56,148 nt of DNA from Porphyra umbilicalis (GCA_002049455.2 KV919172.1:1-56148); one strand, 5' to 3'. Positions 9,695-21,204 are shown, numbered from the stretch's first letter. Made by a program: numbers and translations. The notes: generated by a model from the letters alone, not told the origin.

Positions 9695-11708
9695 CGATAA
9701 TGGGCATTAGAATCCAACATTGGAGAGCCGCCCACAGTAAAGCCCCTGTACTAATCAGTACAGCACCAGTGCCGCACCGGTGCTTCCCCATCTGTTGATC
9801 GGCGCGCCAAGAAAAAGGCGGGCTGTAAACGGTCCAAAAGCGGGCGTACACAGTTTTTCGTTCGCATTGTAGCCTACTCCTGGCTGACTGTCATAAACAA
9901 ATCGACCGAAATATTTGTCGTCCACGCGGGTGTAGGCTTCTACGGCACGCCTGGGGTGTGCTGAAATGCACGCCTGTGGCGTGCAACTCGACTTGCTTTG
10001 GGCGTGTCACGCCCTTCGCGCCCCAAGCTGATTGAGCGTGACAGCGGCGTGATCTTCATACTTACAGAAGTCCAACCGGAACAACAAGCATAGAGCCCTG
10101 AATGCCACATCAGGAGGGTGCTGTGAAGAATTTGATGCTTGCGGTCAAGGGGATTCGCTCTTTTCGACAATGAGTGCAGGTCGTGAACTGGGGCGCTCGT
10201 GTCAGCGGGCGCGCCAAAGAGCGTAATTGGGCATGAATCGCCCACCACTCCCTCGAAAAAGAGGCGTGATGCACAACCCTGTAAGTGTTACCACCACCAA
10301 GTGACCAACTACAAGGACAAATCCACCCGCCGTGGTTCTTCGGGTTTGGCCATGGCGCCGGGTGCTGCAGGGAAACGAACGTCCGAGGCCAGTGACTAGA
10401 TGCGCGCAGTGAAGGCATCGCTGTTCGCAACCAGGTAGGGCATGGAAAGGATGGCCAAATGTAACAGCGTGCCCACTCTGTTGGTATCGCTTTGGGACAA
10501 TGCAAGTTGACCCTGTTCATCGTGACGCTGAAGACATTCAACAACCGAAACCTAGCAGTCCACAACGGGACCTGCCGCACTCTATCAGGACCAAACGATA
10601 TTCAGAGTTGGTTTTAGCGACTGCATCCTCTGCGCAACGGAAGCGAGAAGCTGATAACCACACCACTTCCTCGACCGTGCATTGAAATGACGTACAGATC
10701 ATGCACAGTTTCTCTACGCACCATACAAAGCTCGCCCCACTTGCGCTGCCCTGTCCTTGGAGCTCACTTGGTCAGGCCTGCTAGAAAACGTGCAGGTGTT
10801 TGTTGAGGTCTGAAGAACTACATAGCAGGAGTGCTTGTCGAAGACGCACGAAAGCGCCGCTGCTACGCAATTCATTTGCGTGTGATGAAGTTCGCACCTC
10901 GCAGTCACTTACTGGCTCCAAGTTCCTCGTGCTGGGAGAAGTGCAGTTGGTCGTTGGTGCATCATGTGTACCACGCAAAAGGCCGCGTGTTGGTCAATCC
11001 CTGATGCTACCTCCGGTTGGGCAGTGAAACGTACAAGCGCGACTGGAAACGCTGATTTAACAGCAAGCGGTCACGAAAGAAACGAACAAGCCTTGGGCTC
11101 CACTGTGTCCTAGCTGCCTCAAGAGGAGCGTGAAGTCAGAGCGACAGTGTTCAAATACCCATAGTGAGCTCACTGAGGGTCGCACGCTCAGATGAGCGGT
11201 GACGTGTACTCCGGTGACCGCAACCGCCACCTCCACGGTAGACCACCTCCGGTTCCTGTCGTGTATAAGATGTCGCTTCCGATTCAGTTCGACTGCGTGT
11301 TCATCGAATTCCTATGTCCCTTGAACGGCACACAAAGGGTCCGAGGAATGGTCCGTGATTGAGGAGCATCGTGTCTGCTGCTGGAGCTGAAAGGCATCAC
11401 TCTCTTGTCCTCTCAATTGTGGACGCACTGACAGCCCACCACCATGCACTCTGATGCTCATCTTACGGTAGTGGCTGAGCTGTCTGCCATCTGGCTCGAC
11501 GCTAGACACACTGCACTCTGACCTGTAGCCATGCGCTTCGTGATGGCCTGTCTGTACTGGCGTCTGGGAGCTCGCCAACGCGACGCACAATGCCCCTGGA
11601 GGAAAGGCGCCTCCCACCTAGCAAGGTGGGAAGTCGTTCTCCAATCTTGTCTCTTCCATCCTCTTCCAGAGAGAGAGAGCGACGAAAGTAGGTCCACCGC
11701 CCTTTACG
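9695..11708. other. Intergenic, moderate GC, no convincing gene
   Basis: Only short frames without coherent composition. At 9940-9990 a 17-base motif that is itself nearly self-complementary occurs twice (GCACGCCTGGGGTGTGC and GCACGCCTGTGGCGTGC). A small hairpin (TCCCACCT..AGGTGGGA) lies at about 11612. No RNA gene could be identified. Confidence 0.4.
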
Positions 11709-12191
11709 GTGCAATCATGGCCGATTACGACCCGCGATCGTCGCGTTTTTGCAGAAAAAAACATGGGCTGCTTCGATGTGCATTTGACGCCACAGAGGAT
11801 GGCCGAAAATGGGAAACGATTGTTCGGTGAGTTCCCGCCATCAGATCGGGGTGATTGCGTAGGGTCCTTGCAGATTTTCATCTTTAACGCCCTTCATGAC
11901 CTGGAAACGCAGCTCACTACAGAAATGATCTTATGGCAGGCGACCTTACAGCGCGAAATCACTATTCCTGTGGCGCTTCACGATAGAATACTCATTGTAC
12001 GAGCACACATGAATTTTCAGTTCGAGACACAGCACGACTTAGCTCACCAAGACCTGTCCAGTAAAGCTATCTCGACATCAATCTGGCCAAACATCGAAAA
12101 CTTGTCGTCGAGTGCATTCGTGCATTTTCCCCCTCGATCTGACGAAACGAGCTTGACGGCCCTTCTGTGGGGGGTTCCCGAGCGACTTTAG
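11709..12191 (+). CDS. Hypothetical small ORF
   Basis: A 160-codon frame in a lower-GC region, with balanced composition (FIFNALHDLETQLTTEMILW in the middle). No domain, signal peptide or repeat is recognised. It has no obvious neighbours in operon-like order, as expected in a eukaryote. It could be a relic of a mobile element or chance. Confidence 0.22.
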   Translation: MQSWPITTRDRRVFAEKNMGCFDVHLTPQRMAENGKRLFGEFPPSDRGDCVGSLQIFIFNALHDLETQLTTEMILWQATLQREITIPVALHDRILIVRAHMNFQFETQHDLAHQDLSSKAISTSIWPNIENLSSSAFVHFPPRSDETSLTALLWGVPERL

Positions 12192-12859
12192 AGTTGCAGA
12201 AATTTTCAAGCGGCCCTGTCTCGTTTTGACCGATCTCAAGTGTAGTGAGGATTCCATCGTAAGGTGCCACAGCAGCTCCTGTCCATCTCGAGTGTTTAGA
12301 AAGAAGTCGCTCTGGACGAAAGTTGAGGGAGACGACTATTATACCAAGTGCATAATCAAGTAGCACACGGTTCTGTACTAGATTCATGTGCAGACAGGGG
12401 GTGCGTTTCGGCAGCCCGCCTGTTGACAGCGTGAGCCGCAGTCCTCCGGCGGCCGCCGCCCTCCCCTCAGAACCTCATGGCTGCCGGCTGCTGGACGCGC
12501 ACGCGACAAATCCACGAACGGGTGAGCTCTGCGGTGCGCTGCCACACTGTACGCGCGGCTAATGGGGGCAAGCGTACGGTTTTGTCGCTGCCGCGTGGCG
12601 CAATGTGACACATGTTCCTTTCTCGCGCGCTGTTCCGTTTGGAACCATCTCACTGGTTTTGATGTGGCGGGCTGCCACCACGACGTCTTCGGTAGTGGCT
12701 GAGCTCGGTGTACCCCTTCTTGTGCTCTCCCATACGCGCGCTCACGTGCCACTCGCCCCGTTCCTGATCAGGGGAGTGTGCTCGCTGTAGTACCACAACC
12801 TCGGACTTCGGCTGAGTTCGCATCATTGTTCCCCCCCCCCCCCCCCCGCACCTCGTCCC
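12192..12859. other. Intergenic with C17 homopolymer
   Basis: No gene seen. Seventeen consecutive Cs at 12831-12847 lie shortly before the small ORF at 12860. Confidence 0.45.
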
Positions 12860-13057
12860 ATGCGTCTCCTGGGGCCCCTCTTCATTTCCCTCTTATGCTT
12901 TCTTTCCCCTGCCCTAATCAACACGGCCGTTGTGGTGATATATGAGTACCCGGACGCGTGTATCCTGGACATCCGTGCCGGGGACGACAAGCGTGGATGT
13001 TTGGCATTGATACCTGTCTTTGTCAATTGTGGTCGCTCACTGACAGACGACGCTTGA
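12860..13057 (+). CDS. Small ORF with signal-peptide-like start
   Basis: Sixty-five codons beginning MRLLGPLFISLLCFLSPALI, a charged start followed by a hydrophobic core like a secretory signal, then a short tail with three cysteines. Too short to assign. It could be the first exon of the plus-strand ORF that follows at 13128. No function is proposed. Confidence 0.22.
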   Translation: MRLLGPLFISLLCFLSPALINTAVVVIYEYPDACILDIRAGDDKRGCLALIPVFVNCGRSLTDDA

Positions 13058-13127
13058 CTTGTTAACTGTGCACTAGTTGGTGGTTGTTGTGTTACTGTCT
13101 GTCGGCGGCGCGCCTTGTCGCTTGTGA

Positions 13128-13880
13128 TTGGGTCGCTTCCTGCCCCTCGGTGCCGCACAGGTATGGGTCTGGCGGGTCGACGATGGCGTTTGCACAAATG
13201 GCCCGCCGCGCCTAGAAAGGGGACTACAAGGTACGCCTGGGTACCTTCTCTGCATACTGTATGACTTGGCGGGAGAAAGGATGGAAGCAAACGAGGCGAC
13301 TGCATTGTTCGGTAGCCCGCGTGCAACGGCCTTGGGTCTTTGGTGTGGCTGCAGAGACTCAAGTCCGGGACTTGCTCAAACGCTCATGTTTTCCTCTGCT
13401 AGGAATTTCGTGGATACTGGCTGGCTCTCCCGAATCCGTGGACGCTTCGATATCATGGCGTGGACGTTGCCTCGCCTTTGCACAGAGGTCTTGGAGCGAT
13501 ACGTTGACAACGTGACGCGGCCCGGTGAGCGTGAGGCTCGAGATGGGGGCGTCGGCCGTGGCCGCGCGACAGCGCCTGCGCCGACCGTGTGGCCACGGGC
13601 ATGGCGGCGGTGGTCCGCGCGAACGCGAATGCGCAAGCGCGCGTGGAGGCATCGGTTGGTTGCGGCTGCAGCGCCCGCAGCAAAGGTCGCGGCAGAGTCG
13701 CCCCGTTCCGGGGTCACTGCCGGGGGTTGTGCCGCTGGCCACCGGACCATCCGGCGTAGAGGAGCGCGCCTCTCGCCAACCCCCTCACACGCTGTTTCGG
13801 GCGACAGCAGCCGGAATTTGTGCTCTCGGCGGCGCTGTTGGTGCCGAAATGGCCAGTCCTTCGGCACGGGGGACGCGTAG
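13128..13880 (+). CDS. Hypothetical ORF, first half protein-like
   Basis: A 250-codon frame. Residues about 35-135 (LAGERMEANEATALFG... and RFDIMAWTLPRLCTEVLERY) look like real protein; the second half is arginine/alanine-rich and probably read-through into non-coding GC-rich DNA. A GTGAGC sequence at about 13525, just after the protein-like part, could be a splice donor. No domain is recognised. Confidence 0.25.
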   Translation: MGRFLPLGAAQVWVWRVDDGVCTNGPPRLERGLQGTPGYLLCILYDLAGERMEANEATALFGSPRATALGLWCGCRDSSPGLAQTLMFSSARNFVDTGWLSRIRGRFDIMAWTLPRLCTEVLERYVDNVTRPGEREARDGGVGRGRATAPAPTVWPRAWRRWSARTRMRKRAWRHRLVAAAAPAAKVAAESPRSGVTAGGCAAGHRTIRRRGARLSPTPSHAVSGDSSRNLCSRRRCWCRNGQSFGTGDA

Positions 13881-14017
13881 GGGTGCGGCGACATACGGCG
13901 GCGACGACGACGGCGGCGGCAGCGTCGTGGGGCTTATGGGAGTGGCGACCGCGTTCGGAGGCGGAAAAGTCCGTGGTGCGCCGCCCCCTTCGACCCTGCC
14001 GGCAGCGCAATCGCCAT

Positions 14018-14973
14018 CAGGGGCTTTTGAATCTGTCACTTTTCATAGAATCTGAGTATACTCCAGTTGCGCTGACATGCACTCAGATTTGAGTTTTTGA
14101 TGATATCATGTTTCTGGATTCGGATCTGACCTCGTCGGTCGGATTCAGGATCAGCATTATATTCGGATATGTTATCGCTCCGATTTCGATTATAATCTGT
14201 GTACCTAGAGTGAGTATATTCTGTCCGAGGACACTTCTGCGCAAATAGGGATCGACGCATGTACCAACGAGAGGTTGTCCGACGACGCAGCCAACACAGT
14301 CTAGCGCCAGCCAACGTACGTTTTGAGGTGGTCTCAATCTCCTGGGAAACCGGAGTGGTATGGTGTACCTGCACAATTCCAGCCTGCAAACTAAAAGCTA
14401 CAATCTCGTCGTCGGACACAGAAAGATTTGTGGTGCTGCGGGCAGTGCTCCCCAAGTCACGACGAGTGCTCGTCGGGGTGCAACAGAGGTCGACGCTGGA
14501 GGGTGTTGTGACAGCAAAGAGGCGCAGTTTTTATGCGACGAGAAGCAGGGCGGCAGGGCTGCTCCTCACGCGAAGGGGAATGGATCATGCTGCGGATACC
14601 CAAACACCTTCACGTCGTGGTCCGGGCATCCGGCTCAGGTGTGCCAGACACGTTTCTCTCTCAGTTGCGAAGGTCCAGCCCCTATCGCATATCTGGTAGC
14701 CAACATTGGCATCTTGTTCGCCTGCGGCGTCGCAAGGGCTGCCCCAGACTGCTGTTGTAGCGCACAGCCGATTCCGGGAGTCGGATAAACTCAGGCAAAG
14801 TATCTCCGCTCTGATTACATTATATCCTGACCTCAGAGAATTATTAAGGCACATTATAATCTTCGGTGCATGGACAGAGTACATTAAGAATACGCAGCTA
14901 CGGCATGAATATGGATATATCCGAGTATACTGTGCGGATATATCTAGCTCAACTTTATCCACCTCAGCCCCTG
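14018..14973. mobile_element. hAT-like non-autonomous element, 956 bp
   Basis: The element begins CAGGGGCT and ends AGCCCCTG and is flanked on both sides by the same 8 bases, ATCGCCAT (14010-14017 and 14974-14981). An 8-bp duplication and CAGGG ends are the signature of the hAT superfamily. Terminal inverted repeats are short (8 bp). The interior is AT-rich, against GC-rich surroundings, with repeated GGATAT/ATATCC and AGTATAC motifs near both ends. No transposase frame is present. Confidence 0.85.
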
Positions 14974-14981
14974 ATCGCCAT

Positions 14982-16503
14982 ACCGACAACAGGCACCGAC
15001 ACGGTATGGCGGCGTCGACAGGGGACGGGATTACAGCGGGCGGGGGAGCAGAAGCTAGGGTCGGTGAAGGGTCGGTGGCGATGAAGTGGATGGCCGCGGC
15101 GTGTATAGTGGTCGCGGCCGACGGTGCCGTCGGTGTTGGTCGCGCGGCTAAGCGGCAGGTGGTCCGGTAGGTTGGTCGCCGCGTCTCCATCGCTTTGCGG
15201 TGTCCGGGGAAGGCTAGCCTGCGGGGATGTGGGCGGCGGGGCTGTGAATTGTGGCACCAAGGAAGATAGAAACACATACACCAAGAACATATGGCTGCTA
15301 TTGAGCACTACGTGCTGCCAGCCGATGACAGAGCCTGAATCCCATCAACGCAGAAGACGTATGCACCCCCGCCTGGTGGGTCACATTTGTTGATGCAAAT
15401 AGCGCGCGCTTTTGCGCACCTCTAAACAGCTCATTCATTCCACACAACAGAAAGTGGCGTCTTACAATAGAATCCTCATCACCTTTGAGATCAGATGAGA
15501 CGAGATACGGCCGCTTAAAGTTTTCTGCCATTCCAATGGCGATTGGAAACGCTCCTCTCCTGGGCCGTGAAGCACGATTCTTCAGACCGAGGCAAAACAT
15601 GCAAGAATGCAAGCGACGATACGTTCTTGATGTTCGGTCAGATTGACGTGGAGGTAGCTTCATTGGACAGATCTCGGTGCGCTGTGTCGAACAGTGTGTC
15701 TAACTCTCAAATTACGTTTGCTGAAACAATGAGAATTCTACGGAAAGGCGCCGCAAACGGTGGGCCCTTTTCTTGCGCTCACGTGCCCACTACCATCACC
15801 GTCGTCACCACCTCCCGCCCAGCCGTCGTCATTGCCACTCCCTCCTCCCCCCCAACGTCATCACCCCCCCCCGATGTTCACCGTCGAGCCCGCCCCCTTG
15901 CCCCTTCTCATTGAGTTGGTGACAATTTCCATTAGCGCTACCCGTCGCCGCCTCCTATCGTCGTCGGCGCCCTCCCTCCAGCATTGTCGTCACTCCCTCT
16001 CCCGCCCACCCTTCGACGCCAGCCCTCCGCCGCCATTATTCCCATTGTGGCCGTCAGCAACTGTATACGTACGTTAGCCTCTGTGCACGACCGCTCTTTT
16101 TCCGATCGCACCCCATCTGTTTCTCCTCCTTTTGTCTTTGCACCTACTATCTTGCCTAGCTTTCTCTTGCTTCTCCATCCCGTTGTGTTTCCCGCCCGTC
16201 TTGCTCAGCCTACTGTTTTGACTAGTGGTAGTTCTCTGCGGGCACATGCTGTGCTTTTCCTCCCGCTTCTTGCTGCACGTACTTGTTTTCCTAGGGAGGC
16301 TGGACGGCTGCGGACTCGCGGTCTCCAGAGACCTCGCCGTCCCCTCGGTTATAGCGGCTACCGCGCTGCACGGTGGCGAGGTCAGTGACGGCGGCGAGAC
16401 GCTGCCAGGCGGCCACTTGCGCCGACGGGCGACGGGGTAGTGGGCATACATAGTCCCTCTGTTCCTTACGACACCTCAGTGGTGTCCCCCACATTCGGGT
16501 ACA
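14982..16503. other. Intergenic, C/T-rich part way
   Basis: No convincing gene. A dispersed repeat copy lies at about 15629-15752. Positions 15780-16220 are rich in C and T on the plus strand, giving a proline/serine-rich frame (15760-16077) that is probably not coding but could be a promoter or leader. Confidence 0.35.
15629..15752 (+). repeat. Dispersed repeat, copy A
   Basis: Clearly related to 43699-43830 (copy B). Both contain GTTCTTGA, TCAGATTGAC, GGACAGATCTCG, GTGTCTAACTC/GTGTCCAACTC, ACGTTTGCT and AAGGCGCC in the same order. No frame is shared, so this looks like an old non-coding repeat. Confidence 0.7.
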
Positions 16504-16905
16504 GTGGACGAGCGCAACTGGGTGCCCGAGCCTCCACCAATGATGACCGTTCGGGCGCTACATGCGACACGTTTCGGCCAGCGCGCGACTGCGCCCTGGG
16601 GACAAGAGGGGCACTGTACTCACTGCTGCCCTACAGGTGACTTGGGAGTGCTTGATACCGTCGGCGTTGTGAGCTTGACCTTCCCGGCTGTGGCGAGCGA
16701 CGCTGCGCCCCGATCTCCTACGTCGTTGGCAACGCACACGGTCGCATCGACCGGCGTGAGTTCGGCGCCCGCCGCCCTCGCAGACGCTGGGACGGCGGTG
16801 ACGCCGGAGGAGCTGGGGTATCGGCCTTTTGGGTCATGGCGTGCTGGAAGTCCGTGGCGTTTGCGCTCGCCGGCGGTACCTGGTCGCATGGCGCCCGGCG
16901 GGTGA
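16504..16905 (+). CDS. Hypothetical fragment
   Basis: A 133-codon frame with mixed composition (EGHCTHCCPTGDLGVLDTVG). The opposite strand is open too (16620-17330), so coding strand is uncertain. It could belong with the plus-strand fragment at 17101-17382. No family is recognised. Confidence 0.2.
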   Translation: MDERNWVPEPPPMMTVRALHATRFGQRATAPWGQEGHCTHCCPTGDLGVLDTVGVVSLTFPAVASDAAPRSPTSLATHTVASTGVSSAPAALADAGTAVTPEELGYRPFGSWRAGSPWRLRSPAVPGRMAPGG

Positions 16906-17100
16906 CGACGGCGTCCCCGCCAAGAGCCCTTTACGGATCGTCCCACTAGGTCTCCCTCCGCTACTAACCATCGCATGAAGGGCCCGGACGCATCACCCTG
17001 ACGCACGTTATGACATGCCTTTCTTTCTCTATTACGCGTCCCCCTGTTGCCGGTGCTGCTGACTGCCAACGCGTCTTCCGCGGGACGGTTGCCTTGACCG

Positions 17101-17382
17101 GTGACCATCGTTGTGGGGACACCAACAGTAGCGTCGGTTGCCGCTGGGAGCCCGCCGAGGACCGGCCGGCCGGCGCCGTCGCAACCACCGTTGACTCTTC
17201 CCCTTCCGCGTGCAGAGCGTGGACATGTTCGCCGTATGCCAGCCGACGGCACCACGCTGATAGTTGTTGTCAAGGATGTCACTCCCGAGCGCGTCGTGGC
17301 GGCGGACGTCAAGTCGGCCGACGCCAACAAGTCGGCGACAGCCGGTCAGGCCAAGGACAAGGTCAACGAAGGCTGTCGTTGA
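17101..17382 (+). CDS. Hypothetical fragment
   Basis: A 93-codon frame whose second half (MPADGTTLIVVVKDVTPERV and a lysine/alanine-rich tail) looks protein-like. The N-terminal part is low complexity. No domain is recognised. It is followed by non-coding sequence and an opposing ORF. Confidence 0.22.
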   Translation: MTIVVGTPTVASVAAGSPPRTGRPAPSQPPLTLPLPRAERGHVRRMPADGTTLIVVVKDVTPERVVAADVKSADANKSATAGQAKDKVNEGCR

Positions 17383-17549
17383 CGGCGGTTCTTTCAAGGT
17401 CACTTGGCCGCCCGAGATGTCCACCTGGTGGTTGGGCAGGAAATGTTTGTTCTGCTGCAGTGATGATTGTGTTGTTGTGTGTACGCAGTAATGCATTGGG
17501 CAGGAACCCATTTACAACTGTCTATCATCCCGAGAGCTTGCCTCCTCGA

Positions 17550-17885
17550 CTACTCAAAGTAACCATGGGTCTGGGTCCGCACCTCGTCATCCCATTCACC
17601 GTGATGCTCTTGGCACGCAGCCCGGGAGCGGTACGCATCGTCCCACTCCCTAGCGGCAGTGCGTACAACGTGCTTGCGGTATTCGCGGTTAAACGCAGTG
17701 TCCACCATCTCGTCCAGCAAGTCAAACAGTTGACAAATCATAATGCAGAACGCGGGACGCGAAAAACACCCCCCCTTCACCCGGCGCACAAAGCGCTGAG
17801 CTCGAGCCATGTAGACACTAGGATGATTCAACAACCATGACCAACCGCTTCGACCCTGCTGAGGGCCAACTGAGGACATCAACAA
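17550..17885 (-). CDS. Hypothetical fragment, possible transposon relic
   Basis: A 111-codon frame with well-balanced composition. The second half contains FDLLDEMVDTAFNREYRKHV and ends QTHGYFE. It is too short to be a complete enzyme and has no neighbouring continuation, so it may be a truncated relic. No family is recognised. Confidence 0.28.
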   Translation of the reverse strand: MLMSSVGPQQGRSGWSWLLNHPSVYMARAQRFVRRVKGGCFSRPAFCIMICQLFDLLDEMVDTAFNREYRKHVVRTAAREWDDAYRSRAACQEHHGEWDDEVRTQTHGYFE

Positions 17886-19200
17886 CTACGCTGATCATGA
17901 AATTTTCTGAACTAGATCCGCTGCTGGAGCGCAGTGGTCTACCGTAAATACTGTAACTCTGAGAGTTCGACTGCTGCGTGATGATGGCGGTCCATTGATC
18001 TGGGCGCTGGTGTCCGGTGCAAGTTCTATCCTACGCTCTGCATGCCACGGGGGACCCTCCGGAAAGGTGCACTTTGACCAGTCAGAATGCGAGGTCATTC
18101 CAAGGCTTATGACACCCCAGGATCAGATTCTTGCGAAGGGGCGCTGACCGCCAGCGAACCAGGCGGTGGCGGTTCGGCGCCCCGACGGGAGCTGCGCGCG
18201 GGCGCAGCCACACAACGTGCGAAAGCCCGATTGATCGACGCCGGCGTGCATGGCGCCCGTGGGGGCCCACAGTGTGTGCGCGTGCCACACACCCCTCTAG
18301 GGCGCATCCTGAGGCGGTTCGCCGTCGGCGGCGGCGCGCCCCTCCCTCCAGCGGCCGCGCCAGAACGGTTTCGCGCCCGCACCGTCCGCGCACCGACCTC
18401 TGTGTGCACAGGGTGCGTGTGAGCGCGTCGCGTGTGCGTGCGACAGCCGCCTTCTTGACACACAACGACCAGTGTACCATCGGCGGGCGGGCGCCGCGCC
18501 CCCCCTCAATGGCCGCGCCACGCGGGTTCGGCACCCGTGTTGCCCGATCCACCCATCCCTGCGTACATGCCGCTCGTGATGGGGGGGATCGAAGGCAGTC
18601 TGCACGCGATTGCGTACCGTGTGGCCCTGCGATCACGGACTGCAGCTCACCACCCTGCTTTTACCACAGAGAGGAGCGCGCTCGTTTCTGTCTCCCTTGC
18701 TGTTCGTGCTGTGCTGCCACCGCGCGCGTTGCCAGTCACGTCGTGGCTGCTGTCTATGCTCATCGTGGCAAAGTATTGACGGCTGCTGGCGCGCGCGCGC
18801 GCGTGTGGGCGTGTGCGGCGTCCACACGTCGCTTGGTGTGCTCCTCTCTTTGTGCACGCCTTTTTCTTATGCCCCATACGACCGACTACATCGGCGTCCC
18901 CGTTCGTCCACGACGCTTCTTCTCATTTGCCCCCCCCCTTCCCCCCTTCACACCACGTGCGCCACCACAACGGCCGCGTTTCTTGCGTGCTGTCACCCAT
19001 CTACTGCCCCGTTCGTGCATCGACAACAACTTTGTGGCCGACGCCTGCCACGGCGGCGGTGGCATCTTCTCCTTCTTCTCGATTGCCCCTACCCGACGGT
19101 GGCAAGCGGGCCTGGTCCAAGACGATTGAGTGTCGGTAAAGGCGGCGCGTGCGCCAGGACCTGAGGACTGTCGAGTGGTTGAGTTTGCGTTGGATTATTC
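17886..19200. other. GC-rich then C/T-rich intergenic region
   Basis: Frames on both strands from 18082 to 19129 are arginine-rich or serine/proline-rich shadows. A (GC)n run lies at about 18790-18806. The left end of the first Harbinger element should lie in or near this stretch, but no terminal repeat matching the right side could be found by eye. Confidence 0.35.
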
Positions 19201-21204
19201 TTGTGCGACCGCATTACTGGCGTGTGCTTGTGGGGAGAGTGGTTGTCGGGGAGAATACGTGCGCAGGAGTGGAGTGGTGTTGAGTACGTCACACCGGGAT
19301 GCCTGCTCGAGGTGGTCGGCGGGGTAGTGGGGGTCATGGTGGCGGGGAGAGCTCGAGGGGGGGGGGGTGTTCCAGTTGCCAAACTTTTCTCCACTGCAAG
19401 GATCTCTCCCGGCTTGGCCGACAACGGCACACTTCTCAGGAGACCTCCCTCGCGTCCTGGTGCGTCCCGGGGCAGTCTACTTCCTACCCCGATTGTCGCT
19501 GATGCTTTACATCGGGACAGCCGCGCTCGTCAAGATGAGCAAGCGCCAGACACGTCGGGTGTGATTTCTGAAGCGCCCTCGGAGGTGGACATGCTGTCTC
19601 AAATTGATGATCGCGAGGCTCCGGTTGGCCTTCCTTCCGGTGCCTCTGTCGCATCCAGACCTGTCTCTTCCGCCACTCCCAGCCGCGGTCAGCGTGGCGG
19701 TCGTGGTCGCGGACCGGGTCGAGCTCGCGGGCGCGGGGCATCTACCAACTCGGGCCCACGTGATGGTGCGCAACCGGGCGTGGCGCGCGGACGTGTTGCC
19801 CGACGTGGACGGGGAGGGGGTCACCAGGCGGCCCTTGGTCGCGGCCGAGCGGGTCAGGTCGACAGCGGTGCGCCGGCGGCGCCGCTGAATCTTATCGCGG
19901 CGGATGAGCGCTGCTTCATCGTCAAGATGTGGCACGACGAGGTCTGTTATCGAGTGGCGCAGCATGCATCCTCCGCGCGCCCCCTCCAGCCGCACACATC
20001 ACAGTTGATGAACGACCTCCTCAAGGCGTCTGAGGCCGCGTCGTCGGCGCCGGTGGGGACGTCTGGGGGCCGTGCGGCGGGCCAAGCGTCGAGCGATGGC
20101 GGGGACAAGGTGCGGGGCGCTCTGTCGGAGGATGCTAGTGGTGTTGGGATGTCAGCGGCGTCTGTGGACTCACCGGACCACCCGGCCATGACCCTGCAAG
20201 GTCTTGGTCGGGACACTTCCGCCCTCTGCCGAGTGATCAAGGCGGTAATGGAGATGCACCGCAGTGCCCAGGCGGCCCACGAGCGGACCGGTACCTCTCC
20301 GGGTCAAGTCGACGCCGAGATTGAGGCATTGATTGTCGCAAGGGCTGCTGGGTGGAAAGTTACTATTGAACAATCCCGAGACATCCTCAAATGGGCCGAA
20401 AAGGCAGCACCAATGGTTGAAAAACCACGCCGGTCTGGCTTGCGGGTCAGTGGCGAGCTTCCCCCCCCCCCGCCCCCCTCCGGGCGGCCCGGCGCGTCCT
20501 CGGGGACGCCTTTCTCGCAGGCTCCTTGCGCGCCCTCGGGCGCTGAGCACACGACAGTCGACGCCTTTGCGGAGACGTGGGACGACATGGGCGGGGGTGC
20601 CGAATTTGTCGATGGTGGTCTCGGGGCCCAGAACGACTGGGAGGGGGACGACGACGCGGTCGGGAGCTCTGGCGACGGGGTGGTCAGGATGTTGGCAGGG
20701 GTCGAGGTGGGAGGGCGGGGGGCACTGCGGAGCGCGGGGGGCCCTGCGGTCGGCACGGCGGCCGAGGGGAACACGATGGTCGTCGGGGGGCGCACCCCTC
20801 AGGGCGCCCCTGTCTTCGAACCGGCTGCGGCTGGCGGTAGGGCTAGCGCGCCAGCAGGCGGGCGGCGCGCCGCCCTTCCTACCCCGGAGGACCTCCGTGT
20901 TTTCCCCGGGGGTGCAAGTGGGCGCCACGGGCGTGATGGGCTGGCCAATGGGGGGAGCGGCGAGGCATCCAACGGCATGGATGCCGTCATGGCGGCTGTC
21001 GCGGCGTCGATGAAGGACCAGGCCCGGCAGTTTCACGTCACTGCCGAGCTGAGGCGGCAAGAGCTGCGCAACAAGCGCATCGCCAAGTACACCAAGCTGG
21101 TGTTGGCTAACCCCGGCAACGACATGTACGCCAAGATGCTGGCCGCCGAGGCAGCCGGTGAGGATGGGGACGGGGACGATGACGCAAGCCCCTTACTAGT
21201 TTAG
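19201..21204 (+). CDS. PIF/Harbinger-associated second protein (accessory ORF)
   Basis: A 667-codon frame ending 4 bases inside the convergent transposase gene. The N-terminal third is Arg/Gly-rich (RGG-like runs, about 155-220). A structured part follows (IVKMWHDEVCYRVAQHASS, about 238-256), then helical segments (AGWKVTIEQSRDILKWAEKA) and a charged C-terminal helix (RRQELRNKRIAKYTKLVL). PIF/Harbinger elements normally encode a transposase plus a Myb/SANT-like DNA-binding helper needed for nuclear import; position and layout suggest that role. A SANT fold is not obvious by eye. The true start may lie downstream of 19201, since the first 100 residues look like leader sequence. No stop or frameshift is seen. 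Confidence 0.62.
   Translation: MCDRITGVCLWGEWLSGRIRAQEWSGVEYVTPGCLLEVVGGVVGVMVAGRARGGGGVPVAKLFSTARISPGLADNGTLLRRPPSRPGASRGSLLPTPIVADALHRDSRARQDEQAPDTSGVISEAPSEVDMLSQIDDREAPVGLPSGASVASRPVSSATPSRGQRGGRGRGPGRARGRGASTNSGPRDGAQPGVARGRVARRGRGGGHQAALGRGRAGQVDSGAPAAPLNLIAADERCFIVKMWHDEVCYRVAQHASSARPLQPHTSQLMNDLLKASEAASSAPVGTSGGRAAGQASSDGGDKVRGALSEDASGVGMSAASVDSPDHPAMTLQGLGRDTSALCRVIKAVMEMHRSAQAAHERTGTSPGQVDAEIEALIVARAAGWKVTIEQSRDILKWAEKAAPMVEKPRRSGLRVSGELPPPPPPSGRPGASSGTPFSQAPCAPSGAEHTTVDAFAETWDDMGGGAEFVDGGLGAQNDWEGDDDAVGSSGDGVVRMLAGVEVGGRGALRSAGGPAVGTAAEGNTMVVGGRTPQGAPVFEPAAAGGRASAPAGGRRAALPTPEDLRVFPGGASGRHGRDGLANGGSGEASNGMDAVMAAVAASMKDQARQFHVTAELRRQELRNKRIAKYTKLVLANPGNDMYAKMLAAEAAGEDGDGDDDASPLLV

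Noticed and set aside
10110..10580. 156-codon minus-strand frame
   Set aside because: Tryptophan/proline-rich chance frame without coherent segments.
18131..19129. 332-codon plus-strand frame
   Set aside because: Composition follows local GC and C/T content; overlapping frames on both strands are equally open.
20170..21060. Minus-strand 296-codon frame inside the first Harbinger partner ORF
   Set aside because: Pro/Arg-rich shadow of the plus-strand gene with no domain.
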